Position numbers and translations under genes: made by a program. Positions 25,634 through 34,350 of a stretch of 64,000 nt of DNA are shown in pieces. The DNA comes from an uncultured Bacteroidales bacterium (GTDB lineage Bacteria; Bacteroidota; Bacteroidia; Bacteroidales; UBA932). The DNA lies in contig CAKUYQ010000013.1 of assembly GCA_934717185.1 (NCBI GenBank), positions 13,391 through 77,390 of the forward strand, read 5' to 3'. The notes under the pieces are model-generated. The model did not search any database. It was not told the DNA's origin and worked only from the letters and a program-made list of their open reading frames with translations. The first letter of the stretch is position 1. Each line of letters starts with the position of its first letter.

Positions 25634-26142
25634 TAGTATCCCTTAAAGTATTTTTCAACGACATTATTAATTTTTGATAGTCCAATGCTATCAAAACTAT
25701 ATGTGCTTTCTTTAATCAGAGTAGTATCTTTAACTCTAAAGCATATTTCCCACTCTATAGGATCAAATAACATCGGTTCAATTGTATTTTTTTTCTTGTA
25801 TTTAATATTATATTTCATTTTAAAAATAAAATCTAATTTCTTTCCAAAGCACATTATTTTGTGTCCAAGATATACAGTCTCACCTAAGAAAACATTTTCT
25901 GTATAATTATTATACCAATCTTCGCATTCAAAAATGTATAGGTAGTATTTGTTATAATCGTTAGACATTTCCAAAACAATACTTCCTATTTCATGTGTTT
26001 GGCTATATTCTGTAATGTACAGATTTATTAGCTCCTTTGCAAAAGGGGTAAGTTCTATATTATCTATCTCTTTAGTAGAACTTATACAATAAGCAAATAG
26101 GCCTATACTTAAAGTTATGATAATTACTATTTTTTTTGGCAT
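25633..26142 (-). CDS. Secreted AT-rich protein, likely immunity protein for the RHS toxin
   Basis: I recognise no named family. The 169-residue protein begins with a hydrophobic signal (MPKKIVIIITLSIGLFAYCIS); the Cys at 19 could be a poor lipobox or just part of a signal peptide. The rest is a beta-rich domain (GSIVLEMSNDYNKYYLYIFEC, ENVFLGETVYLGHKIMCFGKKLDFIFK, PIEWEICFRVKD). It starts 15 bp after the stop of the RHS toxin gene and shares its unusually high AT content. Both points are the usual signs of a toxin-immunity pair. The assignment rests on position and composition only. Confidence 0.65.
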   Translation of the reverse strand: MPKKIVIIITLSIGLFAYCISSTKEIDNIELTPFAKELINLYITEYSQTHEIGSIVLEMSNDYNKYYLYIFECEDWYNNYTENVFLGETVYLGHKIMCFGKKLDFIFKMKYNIKYKKKNTIEPMLFDPIEWEICFRVKDTTLIKESTYSFDSIGLSKINNVVEKYFKGY

Positions 26143-26157
26143 ATAATGGTTCTCTTT

Positions 26158-29100
26158 TTAAAGGTAACTATTAATTGGTTTAAACTTATTATGCATAGTT
26201 TTATTTGGTATAATTCTTAATAAAGATGATTTAAAAATACTATTCCATGGTGTTCCATTGCTAACATTATTAATATCATATTTTACAAGTTTGTTATATT
26301 TAGGTTGATAAATATAGCTATCCGGTATATAGCCATATTTTAACTTTACATTCATTAAAAATTTTCTATCTCCCATGAATTCTTTTCTGAATCCGGAAGG
26401 GCCGCTATTACCAGGATGATTATGAATAAATGATGTTATTAATATATTATTATATGACATTTTCTTAAAATATGGCATTGGAGATGCTTTATTTTCCGTA
26501 TGATTAGTCATAATTATAGATCCTTTATCAGAGTTAATTAAAGCAAATTCAACAGATGTATTATCTGATAAAAATTTAAATAGTTCACCGGCAGCGGATT
26601 CTTCCGCTATAGAAAATGCTGTTTCGGTTTTACCATTAATCATCTGGCTACTGAAGTTTGTTATTGTTCCTGATTTAAAAAAGATGGAATTATAATGTCT
26701 ATTGCCATACTCATCTTCTATGAATGTTCTTTCGCCATTAGAATTAACCATGTAAAATGCGTCATAGTCTTTATTCTCAAACTTATTAACTATTTGGCCT
26801 TTTTTATTAACATTCCATACATCCCTTCCGTCAATATCAAGAATCGCAATAGGATTTCCACCGCAGTACATATAAGGAGACATTGAGGCGTATTTTTCTG
26901 CCAACGGATCCGGGACGAACCATCTGCCGGTGAAATCATCATACATCCTTGCTCCGTAGTCTGTGAAGCTGAGGCCTCCCACCGTCTGTACCTCCTTTCC
27001 GTTGTACTTGTAGAGGTTGGTTGTCAATTGTGGGTAACTGTTGCCTGTGGCTGTTCTCATACCAAGAGGGTAGTAGTCGTTCCTCTCCACCACACTGCCG
27101 CTGCTGTCCGTTATCACCCTCACACTGCCCAAGTGATCTGTACCGTAGTAGTATGCCAAACAACTGTTATTGGCAGCGCCTATTATCCGTCCTCCACCAA
27201 ACCCTGTGCTTGCCAATGAGTAGCTCTCTCCGCTCTTTGAGAGTACCAACGTCCCAAGATAGAGATAACCGTTACTGCCTGTAGCGTCTACAACTCTTTG
27301 TTTAGTTCCATCTGCACTGTAGAGATACTCCGCCTTTACCGCACCGTCTGCCGCCGTTGCACCTGCCTTCTCCACCACCTTGGCCGGCAGATTGAGAATG
27401 TTGTAGCTTATTCCCAATCCTCTTCTGCCGTCATAGAGCATGTTGCCACCTGCATCATAGCTGTATGAAGCATTCAGCTCAGCTCCCCGGCTGCTGCCTG
27501 TAAGGGCTGTGAGCCTGTTGCCGCTGTAGTCGTAGAACAGATTATCCTCTGCCGTGCTCGCACTACTGCCAAACCTCTGCAAGGTAACAATATTTCCGTT
27601 AAGATCATAATCTATCCCCCTCTCGCACCAGCTGTTTGTAGCACTTGTACCGCTTCCGGCATATCTGCTACTTGTTGTAAGCCTTCCCAATCCGTCATAA
27701 CCGTACCTGTATGTGCTTGCAGCGTTTGTCCCCTGCTGCATTCTCCACTCGGAGATATTGCCGTTATACAGTCCGCTACCTTTCTCCGCATCATAGTAGC
27801 TCAGCCTCTGGCTGTACAGCGTCTCGCTTCCCTTCATAGTCTGCGACACCGTTCCCCATCCCTGAATGTTGTACTGCAGATTGTCTGTCACCCCGTTACC
27901 GTAGCTCTTTCCTGTAAGATTGCCGAGGGCATCATAGCTGTAGTTTACCGTAGCCTTCTCCACTCCGTTTACAGATACCCTCTCACTGAGCATCCTTCCC
28001 CTTTGGTCATAGCTGTATACCGTTCCTTTTGTTATTGTAAGACTGCCTGCCGAGTGATTCTCGTTCACGGCAAGGATGTTTCCCCTGAAGTCATACTTTG
28101 TGCTTGTCCTGCTTATACCGCCTGTAGAGTTCCTCTCCACCACCTGCATCACCCTGCCCTTCCTGTCATAATGGAATGCCCTCTCTATGTAGCTTGTGTT
28201 GTTGCTGCCTGCATTGCCGTTTTCACTTCCGTCAAGCAGTGCAATCTTCTCATAGAGTTTGTAACCGATCACCTTCACATCATCAAGGTTTGCACTCTCT
28301 GCCACACCGCTCACGGGAGAAAAGGCAAGATATGCCGGAACGGTAAATGATGAGGTCTGAGTAGAGGATGCTGTGCGGTACACCCCTCCTCCGAACCTTG
28401 TCTGTGAGAGCTTGCATATAAAGGTAAAGTTCCCAATAACAGACGGTGGAGTATCCGGTGTTCCGCCCCCGAGCTGAGGATAACTATTATTGATGGAAAG
28501 ATTGTTATAGTTTGACTGTGCCGAGACTCTTGTCACCGATGCCGTACCCTGCACAAGATTACACTCTATCTCCCGTCCTATGTTATCATAGACATGATAG
28601 ATCCATCTGTTCTTCCCTTTAAGGTTGGCATCTCTCTCAAGTACAAGCCTTCCACCTTTGTCATAGACATATTCACTGATTCCGGCTCCGGGAATGTTTT
28701 TCTCTATTATATTGCCCATATAGTCGCGAATATATACATAGCAGTGCTCTGCCGCAAATGAGCTTGTTATACCTCTAGCGAATGTATAATTATTTGTGCC
28801 TGGTATATCTTTGGCGCAAGATGACAACACAGCACTTCCCTTAGGTGTTATCACCCAAGATAGAAATCCTCTTTCATCATAGGCATAATAGGTCATGTTA
28901 TCCGTTCCTCTCTTCTCCATTATCACTTTTCCTGTGACATCTGTATAGGTGGTTAATGTGTTCCCGTCCTCGTCTGTTGCCACATCCTTAAAGAGCTTGC
29001 CTGCATCATAGAACGGATAAGCGTTGTTTACAAACAATGCACCATTAAAGCTGCCTGCCGACATATTAACTACCTCGTTTGCACTGTTAGTCTCATAGCT

Positions 29101-30027
29101 GTAGGAGACATGCTTGCTTGTGTATGCACTTCCGGGCTTGTGCTCCCGGGATACCCTGTTCAGCTCGGATGGCTCATATACCTTTCTTGTCTTGGCATGG
29201 CCGCTCTCGCTTGTGCCGAACATAGAGCCGTAGAAAGAGCTTTGTCCCTGCAGAGGCGCACTCTCCTCCTTGATGGTATTGACAGTAGCCGAGGCATACG
29301 GCAGGAAGAGGACTGAGTCGCTTCTTCTCATCCTGTCATAGACTATAGGTGTAACTATGTTCCTGTTCCCTGTAGGGGATGCCCCTACATTTACTATCTG
29401 TGAGGGATATCCCAAGCCGTCATAGAAGGTGATGTCCGTTACATAGTTTTCTCCTGTCTCGTCTGTGTAGTGGCGCACCATCTTCCAGTTGCCCGGGATA
29501 TTGAACTTTTCGTCAGGCTCCGGTTCGGGTTCCGGCTCGGGCTCCGGGGTGTCACCTGCCTGTATCACCGTTATGACCTTGCTGTCACTGCTGACGCTTG
29601 TGATGAGGAGGACACGTTTTATCCCTGTGTTTGGTTTGATGTCCAAGTAGATTGTGCCAAAATCATCTGATACTCCGCTTATCTCCACCACATCCTCTCC
29701 GTAATGGTCAAAGAGGAATGCGTTGCTCTCCTCAATGTAATCTGCCACCTTGTCTGCGCTCATAGTGGAGTTGAACTCCACTGGAACATATACAGAGTTG
29801 GCAGCACTGCTGAAGTTATAGCTTCTTGCCATAGTAACGGTAACACGCGGGATGTTCACCCTTATGGTATCGGTAGCAATGGAAAGGAGTGGCATAAGGA
29901 GCGTGAACATTGCAAACAATGATGCCTGCCTTAATCTCTTTTGTAAATATGTTGATAGATGGCCGGTGTCTCTGCCGCGGCAGCTACAGCCTCTGTTATA
30001 TCTATGTTGTATTGTATTAGTTCTCAT
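26158..30027 (-). CDS. RHS-repeat polymorphic toxin with C-terminal JAB-like domain
   Basis: This is a 1289-residue secreted protein. A hydrophobic segment at residues 35-52 (ASLFAMFTLLMPLLSIA) looks like a long signal peptide. Residues 55-165 form a beta domain, then a PEPEPEPEPEPD linker. Residues 180-1050 hold YD/RHS repeats (YDERGFLSWVIT, YDYSGNRLTAL, YDALGNLTGKSYGNG) and the core-end signature DHLGSVRVITD / YNGKE / YGARMYDDFTGRWFVPDPLAEKY. After GNPIAILDIDGRDVW, the last 230 or so residues are a separate AT-rich domain with FIHNHPGNSGPSGFRKEFMGD, a JAB/MPN-type metallopeptidase signature (HxHP, S, D). RHS proteins encapsulate and deliver such tips. A likely immunity gene lies 15 bp downstream. 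Confidence 0.88.
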   Translation of the reverse strand: MRTNTIQHRYNRGCSCRGRDTGHLSTYLQKRLRQASLFAMFTLLMPLLSIATDTIRVNIPRVTVTMARSYNFSSAANSVYVPVEFNSTMSADKVADYIEESNAFLFDHYGEDVVEISGVSDDFGTIYLDIKPNTGIKRVLLITSVSSDSKVITVIQAGDTPEPEPEPEPEPDEKFNIPGNWKMVRHYTDETGENYVTDITFYDGLGYPSQIVNVGASPTGNRNIVTPIVYDRMRRSDSVLFLPYASATVNTIKEESAPLQGQSSFYGSMFGTSESGHAKTRKVYEPSELNRVSREHKPGSAYTSKHVSYSYETNSANEVVNMSAGSFNGALFVNNAYPFYDAGKLFKDVATDEDGNTLTTYTDVTGKVIMEKRGTDNMTYYAYDERGFLSWVITPKGSAVLSSCAKDIPGTNNYTFARGITSSFAAEHCYVYIRDYMGNIIEKNIPGAGISEYVYDKGGRLVLERDANLKGKNRWIYHVYDNIGREIECNLVQGTASVTRVSAQSNYNNLSINNSYPQLGGGTPDTPPSVIGNFTFICKLSQTRFGGGVYRTASSTQTSSFTVPAYLAFSPVSGVAESANLDDVKVIGYKLYEKIALLDGSENGNAGSNNTSYIERAFHYDRKGRVMQVVERNSTGGISRTSTKYDFRGNILAVNENHSAGSLTITKGTVYSYDQRGRMLSERVSVNGVEKATVNYSYDALGNLTGKSYGNGVTDNLQYNIQGWGTVSQTMKGSETLYSQRLSYYDAEKGSGLYNGNISEWRMQQGTNAASTYRYGYDGLGRLTTSSRYAGSGTSATNSWCERGIDYDLNGNIVTLQRFGSSASTAEDNLFYDYSGNRLTALTGSSRGAELNASYSYDAGGNMLYDGRRGLGISYNILNLPAKVVEKAGATAADGAVKAEYLYSADGTKQRVVDATGSNGYLYLGTLVLSKSGESYSLASTGFGGGRIIGAANNSCLAYYYGTDHLGSVRVITDSSGSVVERNDYYPLGMRTATGNSYPQLTTNLYKYNGKEVQTVGGLSFTDYGARMYDDFTGRWFVPDPLAEKYASMSPYMYCGGNPIAILDIDGRDVWNVNKKGQIVNKFENKDYDAFYMVNSNGERTFIEDEYGNRHYNSIFFKSGTITNFSSQMINGKTETAFSIAEESAAGELFKFLSDNTSVEFALINSDKGSIIMTNHTENKASPMPYFKKMSYNNILITSFIHNHPGNSGPSGFRKEFMGDRKFLMNVKLKYGYIPDSYIYQPKYNKLVKYDINNVSNGTPWNSIFKSSLLRIIPNKTMHNKFKPINSYL

Positions 30028-30065
30028 AATATTTTTCCTTATAGGTTATATCTTTTAGGTACTTT

Positions 30066-30249
30066 TTAGAAACAGTTGCAACCGACCTGTCAATCAGCGG
30101 AAAAGCGGTTGCCGAAAGCAGCTTATAGGAAACGGCGTCTGTTGAAGGACCGTTAGGATGCAAGGCATACTAAAAGGGACAACTCAGCCGTTTCAAGCTG
30201 CTTGATGGCATAAGCAGTTGATTGACACGGAGAGCGAAACTGTTTCTAA
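30066..30249. other. Folded inverted-repeat element upstream of the RHS toxin gene
   Basis: This 184-bp sequence has nested complementary arms: TTAGAAACAGTT (30066-30077) with AACTGTTTCTAA (30238-30249); TGTCAATCA (30088-30096) with TGATTGACA (30219-30227); AAGCAGCTT (30116-30124) with AAGCTGCTT (30195-30203); GAAACGGC (30129-30136) with GCCGTTTC (30187-30194); and an inner ATGC/GCAT hairpin at 30158-30168. It lies about 40 bp before the RHS start. It could be a structured leader RNA, a small RNA gene or a MITE. I do not recognise a family. Confidence 0.7.
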
Positions 30250-30317
30250 CATTGTACATATTGTGATTATGATATTTAATTATGTTGATTTTTCTATATA
30301 TGGCATAGCCGTAATCA

Positions 30318-30546
30318 GTTTATAGTGTATGGTTTAAAGTTTATAGCCAATTAATTTGCTTTGGCTTTAGCTTTCTTTACCCTCTATACTCTCTATACTC
30401 TCTATACACTATAAACTCTCAACTATTAATTTTTACTTGGCATTTGCTTTAGCTTTTTTACTCTCTTTACCCTCTTTACCCTCTTTACCCTCTCTACTCT
30501 CTCTACTCTTCAAAACGGCCAACGCCAATGCTAACGCCAAAGCTAT
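30318..30546. repeat. Composite intergenic repeat: AT-rich module, CTCTTTAC microsatellite, hexamers
   Basis: Hexamer runs (TTTGGC TTTAGC; GCCAACGCCAATGCTAACGC) flank AT-rich TATAGTGTATGG-type modules. Pyrimidine tandem repeats of the type CTCTTTACC and CTCTATA also occur (30377-30408 and 30461-30508). It fills the gap between the two RHS genes beyond the folded element. No ORF or promoter is evident. Confidence 0.65.
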
Positions 30547-33545
30547 AAATTAGGTAGTTTATTGTCGGGAGAATAATAACCTCCCTCCACACTCTTACCC
30601 TCGTTGTCCACAACCCTCTTCAACTTGCCGCCGTTGTTGTATTCGTATGTGTATACCTTCCCTGTGGCATCAATCAACTTGCTTATGCCAATCAACGGAA
30701 TATACTCGTACATCTCAACATCGGCATTGTTGTTTGCGCAAAGTGTCTTGATTGCCGTGCGCTGTTGCTCGCTCAGGCATCCTTCTAACGGAGTAGTCTC
30801 TATTCCTTGTAATCCGCTTATGCTTTTCAGTGAGCTGATGCTTATGTTTCTTCCCTGCAAAACAGGATAGAGTCCTCCATATCCCCACACAAAGCTTGTC
30901 TTTATACCGTTGATATCCTCCATCTCCAACAGTCTGCCTCTGTTGTCATATTTCAGATATGTCTCTTTAACATGCCACTTACCACTCACCATATCATACT
31001 TCTCAACTCTGTTTTTTACCAACAGGGTGTCCGATGGGGTTGTCTTCAATCCGTAAACGGTTCGCTCTCCCCCTACCAATGTTGAATCTCCAAAACCTGT
31101 ACCTATGTAATGCTCAATAGCAAGTGGTCTGTTTATATCAAACCGTCTTTTCATAAAGCGGTAAGCCTCCGATGCGTTTACCTCAGAGTCTGTAAGGTCT
31201 GTAACGAAGGTGTTCTTGTCTATGTATATGAGTTCTTCACTGCCTGTGCTTGTTGCTGTTATTACCTGACCGTGGCTGTTATAGCAATAGGCCACCTCTT
31301 TCTCTACATTTGAGCCTCCTCTCTTTTCCTTTAATTTTCTTCCTTTAAGTTCGTAGTTGTCCACAAAGGTTGGAACGGTAGAGATTTTCCTTATAAGGTA
31401 TGCAGGGCAGTAGTTCTTGGACAGTTCTCTTGCCGTATTGTAGGTATACTGTTCCGTCAATGCCGGAGTACTCTCTGATGAGTTCTTGTATATGCTCTTT
31501 TGCAGGAGCTTGCCTCTGTCTCCGTGTCTTGATACAGCAGGCTGTACTATTGAGGTTATATCTGCATTATCTCTTCGCCAAGCACCAACAGTTTCAAACG
31601 CGTATGGCTCATCGTATGTATTTTGTCTTTCAAGAAAATCCGCATAATCGGCGGAATCTGACGATGAGAATGTGTACTTGACGATACTGCCATCACTTTT
31701 AGTCTCGTAGACAGTGGAATACTCTATATGTGAACCGTTATAGTTAGTGAGCGAGGAGGAGTAATAATCTATGTTCTCCGTTAACATAGGGGTGACCCGT
31801 GCCTGTGCAGTGTACTTGATATGGTATCTTGGGTAATTGAGCAGTGTACCGTTGCTTGTGTTGCCTGTCTTGTAGCTGTAACTACTGCCGCCTAATGATA
31901 CACCGGCTTTGTCATAGTGGGTTATCCGCTTTATCCTTACTCCTCCGCACAGTCCCGATTGTGTTCTGTAACTTCCTTCATAGTGATTGAGGGAATCTCT
32001 CATGAAAACTCGTGAATAGTCATTGCCTTCATACTCAAAACTACTGTAACCTCCGCTTGGGTAGGTAATCTTTGTAAGCATACCTGTCATTGCCTTGGAG
32101 CTTACGGCATCTCTGGTCGATTGATTTATGGTTTCACTGCTTTCGCCATTCTTGCAAACCTTAAGGAAAGGTATATTGGTTGAGTTGCCATCGTTCTTGC
32201 CGTTGTAGTAGCCCCAATGATCTACACTGAGTGTACCGTTGCCGGGAAAGCTGTTAGCCGTGTTGTAGGTCATCTTATAAGTACCCTCTCCCGATATATT
32301 GACCTCTTCCAAATAACTAACCCTTTTGCCGTTTGCCATCTTTTTGTAAGAAAGACCGCACTGCCTCACTGTCTTGTTGTTTGCCTTTACGGTGATACCG
32401 GTCATGCGGATGCTCTGTTTATGGCGTATGGCAGAGGATGCAGCCAGGCTCATCTCTCCGTACTCATCACTCTCTTCGACAGGCTGTTGTGTATAGTTGA
32501 AAGAGATAACAGTGCCGCCGTCTATCTTTATTTGGCTTAAAACAGGTATGTTCTGGTCTATTGTGACTATTTGGTGTTCCAAGTTCTTGCCATGAAACTC
32601 TACCTCTTGGATGCTTCCGTCCCAGATGACCATATATTGCGTACCGCTTATGGCTATTCCTGCCGGTACCCTTACGCTGATATCATAATTGCGGTAGATA
32701 TATTCAACCTTTCTACCATTGGGAGCTGTTATGGTACTGAGATGATATGCAACCGTGAGAGGTTTGCCTGTTTCACTGTCTTGCGGTTGTGAGGTCTCCT
32801 CTTCTGAAAATTCATATTTGTAGCCGTCTGCCGTCTCTATGATTATACCCAATACATCCTCTGTGCTTCCCTCCTTGAAACTTATCCTGTAATCTTTGTT
32901 GTTGCCTCCGGTATTGTATACATAAACCTTTTTATTGACACCCAAATGGAAGCTGCCCGTATGACCAAGAAAATTGAAGTGAAAGAAATCCGGCATGGCA
33001 TCGTACATGATGTTGCCTGCGGCATTTGGGCTGCCATTAAAGCAGTATATCAAAGATGTAGGGTAAGCACCAACGGACACTATGTTTGTTCGTGATGCTC
33101 CCAACCTCCATATCTTTGAGGTGGCCGGTATCTGTGATACGTTTCGGTACAGATTATAATAGCTGTTGCATTCATTGTCAACATCATCAAAATCGGGTAA
33201 TCCTTGTGTATCAATGGGTATATTGCCGCCTGCCATTAGTGTCCAGTCCGGCCCTAATACTCCGCCTCTCTTGTTGGGCTGAAGGCCGTTACTGCTGTAG
33301 GCCAATGATACGGGGATGGTAAAGTCATTGTCTTTGTATTCATAGAATGGTATGTTGAGCTGTATTGTTCCGGTATAGAGGCTTGCTCCAACATCACCGT
33401 ATTTGACCATGTTCCATGAATCGGTTGAAGGGCGTTGTTTTTCTCCGTCCTGTACAAAGCCCGATTGGGCTTGCAATGTGATTGCAAAGGTGCTGACGAG
33501 CATACAGACTGCTATGCTGCGTAGCAAGAATTGAATTTTTTTCAT
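30543..33545 (-). CDS. Large secreted RHS-repeat protein without a toxin tip
   Basis: This 1000-residue protein has the signal peptide MKKIQFLLRSIAVCMLVSTFAITLQAQ. It begins with an exported-shell type region (PSTDSWNMVKYGDVGASLYTG, LNIPFYEYKDNDFTIPVSLAYSSNGL, GVLGPDWTLMAGG) typical of SpvB/RHS-like Bacteroidota proteins. RHS-like beta repeats follow (ITYPSGGYSSFEYEGNDYSR, YDNRGRLLEMEDINGIKTSFVWGYGGLYPVL, YTYEYNNGGKLKRVVDNEGK). It stops after the last repeat (GGYYSPDNKLPNL) without a variable C-terminal domain. It is encoded on the same strand as the toxin, about 515 bp upstream. The pair probably acts together, but this is inference. Confidence 0.85.
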   Translation of the reverse strand: MKKIQFLLRSIAVCMLVSTFAITLQAQSGFVQDGEKQRPSTDSWNMVKYGDVGASLYTGTIQLNIPFYEYKDNDFTIPVSLAYSSNGLQPNKRGGVLGPDWTLMAGGNIPIDTQGLPDFDDVDNECNSYYNLYRNVSQIPATSKIWRLGASRTNIVSVGAYPTSLIYCFNGSPNAAGNIMYDAMPDFFHFNFLGHTGSFHLGVNKKVYVYNTGGNNKDYRISFKEGSTEDVLGIIIETADGYKYEFSEEETSQPQDSETGKPLTVAYHLSTITAPNGRKVEYIYRNYDISVRVPAGIAISGTQYMVIWDGSIQEVEFHGKNLEHQIVTIDQNIPVLSQIKIDGGTVISFNYTQQPVEESDEYGEMSLAASSAIRHKQSIRMTGITVKANNKTVRQCGLSYKKMANGKRVSYLEEVNISGEGTYKMTYNTANSFPGNGTLSVDHWGYYNGKNDGNSTNIPFLKVCKNGESSETINQSTRDAVSSKAMTGMLTKITYPSGGYSSFEYEGNDYSRVFMRDSLNHYEGSYRTQSGLCGGVRIKRITHYDKAGVSLGGSSYSYKTGNTSNGTLLNYPRYHIKYTAQARVTPMLTENIDYYSSSLTNYNGSHIEYSTVYETKSDGSIVKYTFSSSDSADYADFLERQNTYDEPYAFETVGAWRRDNADITSIVQPAVSRHGDRGKLLQKSIYKNSSESTPALTEQYTYNTARELSKNYCPAYLIRKISTVPTFVDNYELKGRKLKEKRGGSNVEKEVAYCYNSHGQVITATSTGSEELIYIDKNTFVTDLTDSEVNASEAYRFMKRRFDINRPLAIEHYIGTGFGDSTLVGGERTVYGLKTTPSDTLLVKNRVEKYDMVSGKWHVKETYLKYDNRGRLLEMEDINGIKTSFVWGYGGLYPVLQGRNISISSLKSISGLQGIETTPLEGCLSEQQRTAIKTLCANNNADVEMYEYIPLIGISKLIDATGKVYTYEYNNGGKLKRVVDNEGKSVEGGYYSPDNKLPNL

Positions 33546-33573
33546 AATCTTAATAATTTTTTAAAGGTTAAAT

Positions 33574-33581
33574 CAAAAATA
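33574..33581 (-). promoter_or_regulatory. -7 box (TATTTTTG) for the RHS protein at 30543-33545
   Basis: This TAnnTTTG match on the minus strand lies 29 bp before the ATG. A second, stronger match (TATCTTTG) is at 33912-33919 and would give a leader of about 360 nt. Confidence 0.4.
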
Positions 33582-33969
33582 ACCAAACGTTTAAGGAGAC
33601 GTTTTTGCTCCATAACTTCCAAACGTGTTAAATAATACAAATGGCCACGGATTAACACGTTGTATACAGTGTGATACTTGCTGCTATCCGATATCAATAG
33701 CGTCATTGTTCTGCTCCGGCTCACAGTGCATTCCTTGGCACTGCTGCAGTTTGTCCTTTAAAACTATATACTTTTAGTATATTCCATATGGAGCAGGTGG
33801 TGAATGTTGAGATTACTGCTGTTCTGCTGTGTGCGCAAGCCTTTTTCTTGCTGTTAAGTGGAAAACGGTTTCCGGCGGAACGGTGCAGACATCTCTCCAA
33901 AACCTTCGCTACAAAGATAATAAAAGTTGCGCGAAAGCGAAAATTTTCTGTAAATCTGTTTGCTGTTGA
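33582..33969. other. Gene-free stretch upstream of the RHS genes
   Basis: No convincing coding sequence is visible. The stretch holds a small hairpin (AGTGC/GCACT around 33726-33743), a GGAAAACGGTTTCC near-palindrome around 33860, and a -7 box at 33912-33919 facing the RHS gene. It could be a long regulatory leader. Confidence 0.4.
33912..33919 (-). promoter_or_regulatory. Distal -7 box (TATCTTTG) facing the RHS genes
   Basis: This exact TAnnTTTG match lies about 370 bp upstream of the ATG at 33545. If used, it implies a long untranslated leader. Confidence 0.35.
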
Positions 33970-34225
33970 CCTTAATTTAGTTTATAGTTGAGAGTTTATA
34001 GTGTATAGAAGGTAAAGAGAGTAAAGAAAGTAAGAAGCGTTGGCATTGGCGTTAGCCTTAATTTAGTTGAAAGTGTATGGTTTATAGTGTATAGACAGTT
34101 TTTAAGTTAATAGCAGCAAAGCTTAAAGTAAAAAACTAATATCTTTAAATCTATCAACTGATTAACTGACTTTAAACTATAAACAATAAACTTAATCAAC
34201 TAAGGCAAATGCCAAGGCTAAAGCT
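33970..34225. repeat. Composite intergenic repeat with hexamers and AT-rich modules
   Basis: It includes TTTATAGTTGAGAGTTTATA (from 33980), GCGTTGGCATTGGCGTTAGC (from 34038), a second AT-rich module at about 34067-34092, and GGCAAATGCCAAGGCTAAAG (from 34204). No coding potential is seen. Confidence 0.65.
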
Positions 34226-34288
34226 GATTGTAACTATATAGTTGCTTAGTTGTTAAAGTCAAAGCGAACATATTACCATATAGGCGGT

Positions 34289-34324
34289 TTAAGTAATCTT
34301 AAAAAAATAACTTGGTAATCTTTT
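34289..34324. repeat. MITE-like element, copy 3 (solo end)
   Basis: Only the TTAAGTAATCTTAAAAAAAT end and ACTTGGTAATCTTT are present. Its TTGG at 34312 lies 22 bp from the -7 box of the downstream gene, so this fragment may supply the -33 element. Confidence 0.65.
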
Positions 34325-34337
34325 ACTGAAAATAATT

Positions 34338-34345
34338 TAACTTTG
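34338..34345 (+). promoter_or_regulatory. -7 box (TAACTTTG) of the sigma-54-type activator / lptE / secG operon
   Basis: This exact TAnnTTTG match ends 5 bp before the ATG at 34351, predicting a leaderless or near-leaderless message. Confidence 0.5.
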
Positions 34346-34350
34346 CAGAT

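Noticed and set aside
29110..29670. Short frames opposite the RHS gene
   Set aside because: They are shadows of the GC-rich repeat coding strand with no start signals or recognisable domains.
30066..30249. Retron msr-msd or integron attC site
   Set aside because: No reverse transcriptase or integrase gene is near, and the arms do not show the conserved retron or attC core sequences.
30370..30515. CRISPR-like or minisatellite array in the pyrimidine-rich repeats between the RHS genes
   Set aside because: The units are 7-9 bp, directly adjacent and degenerate; there are no spacers of constant length and no cas genes.
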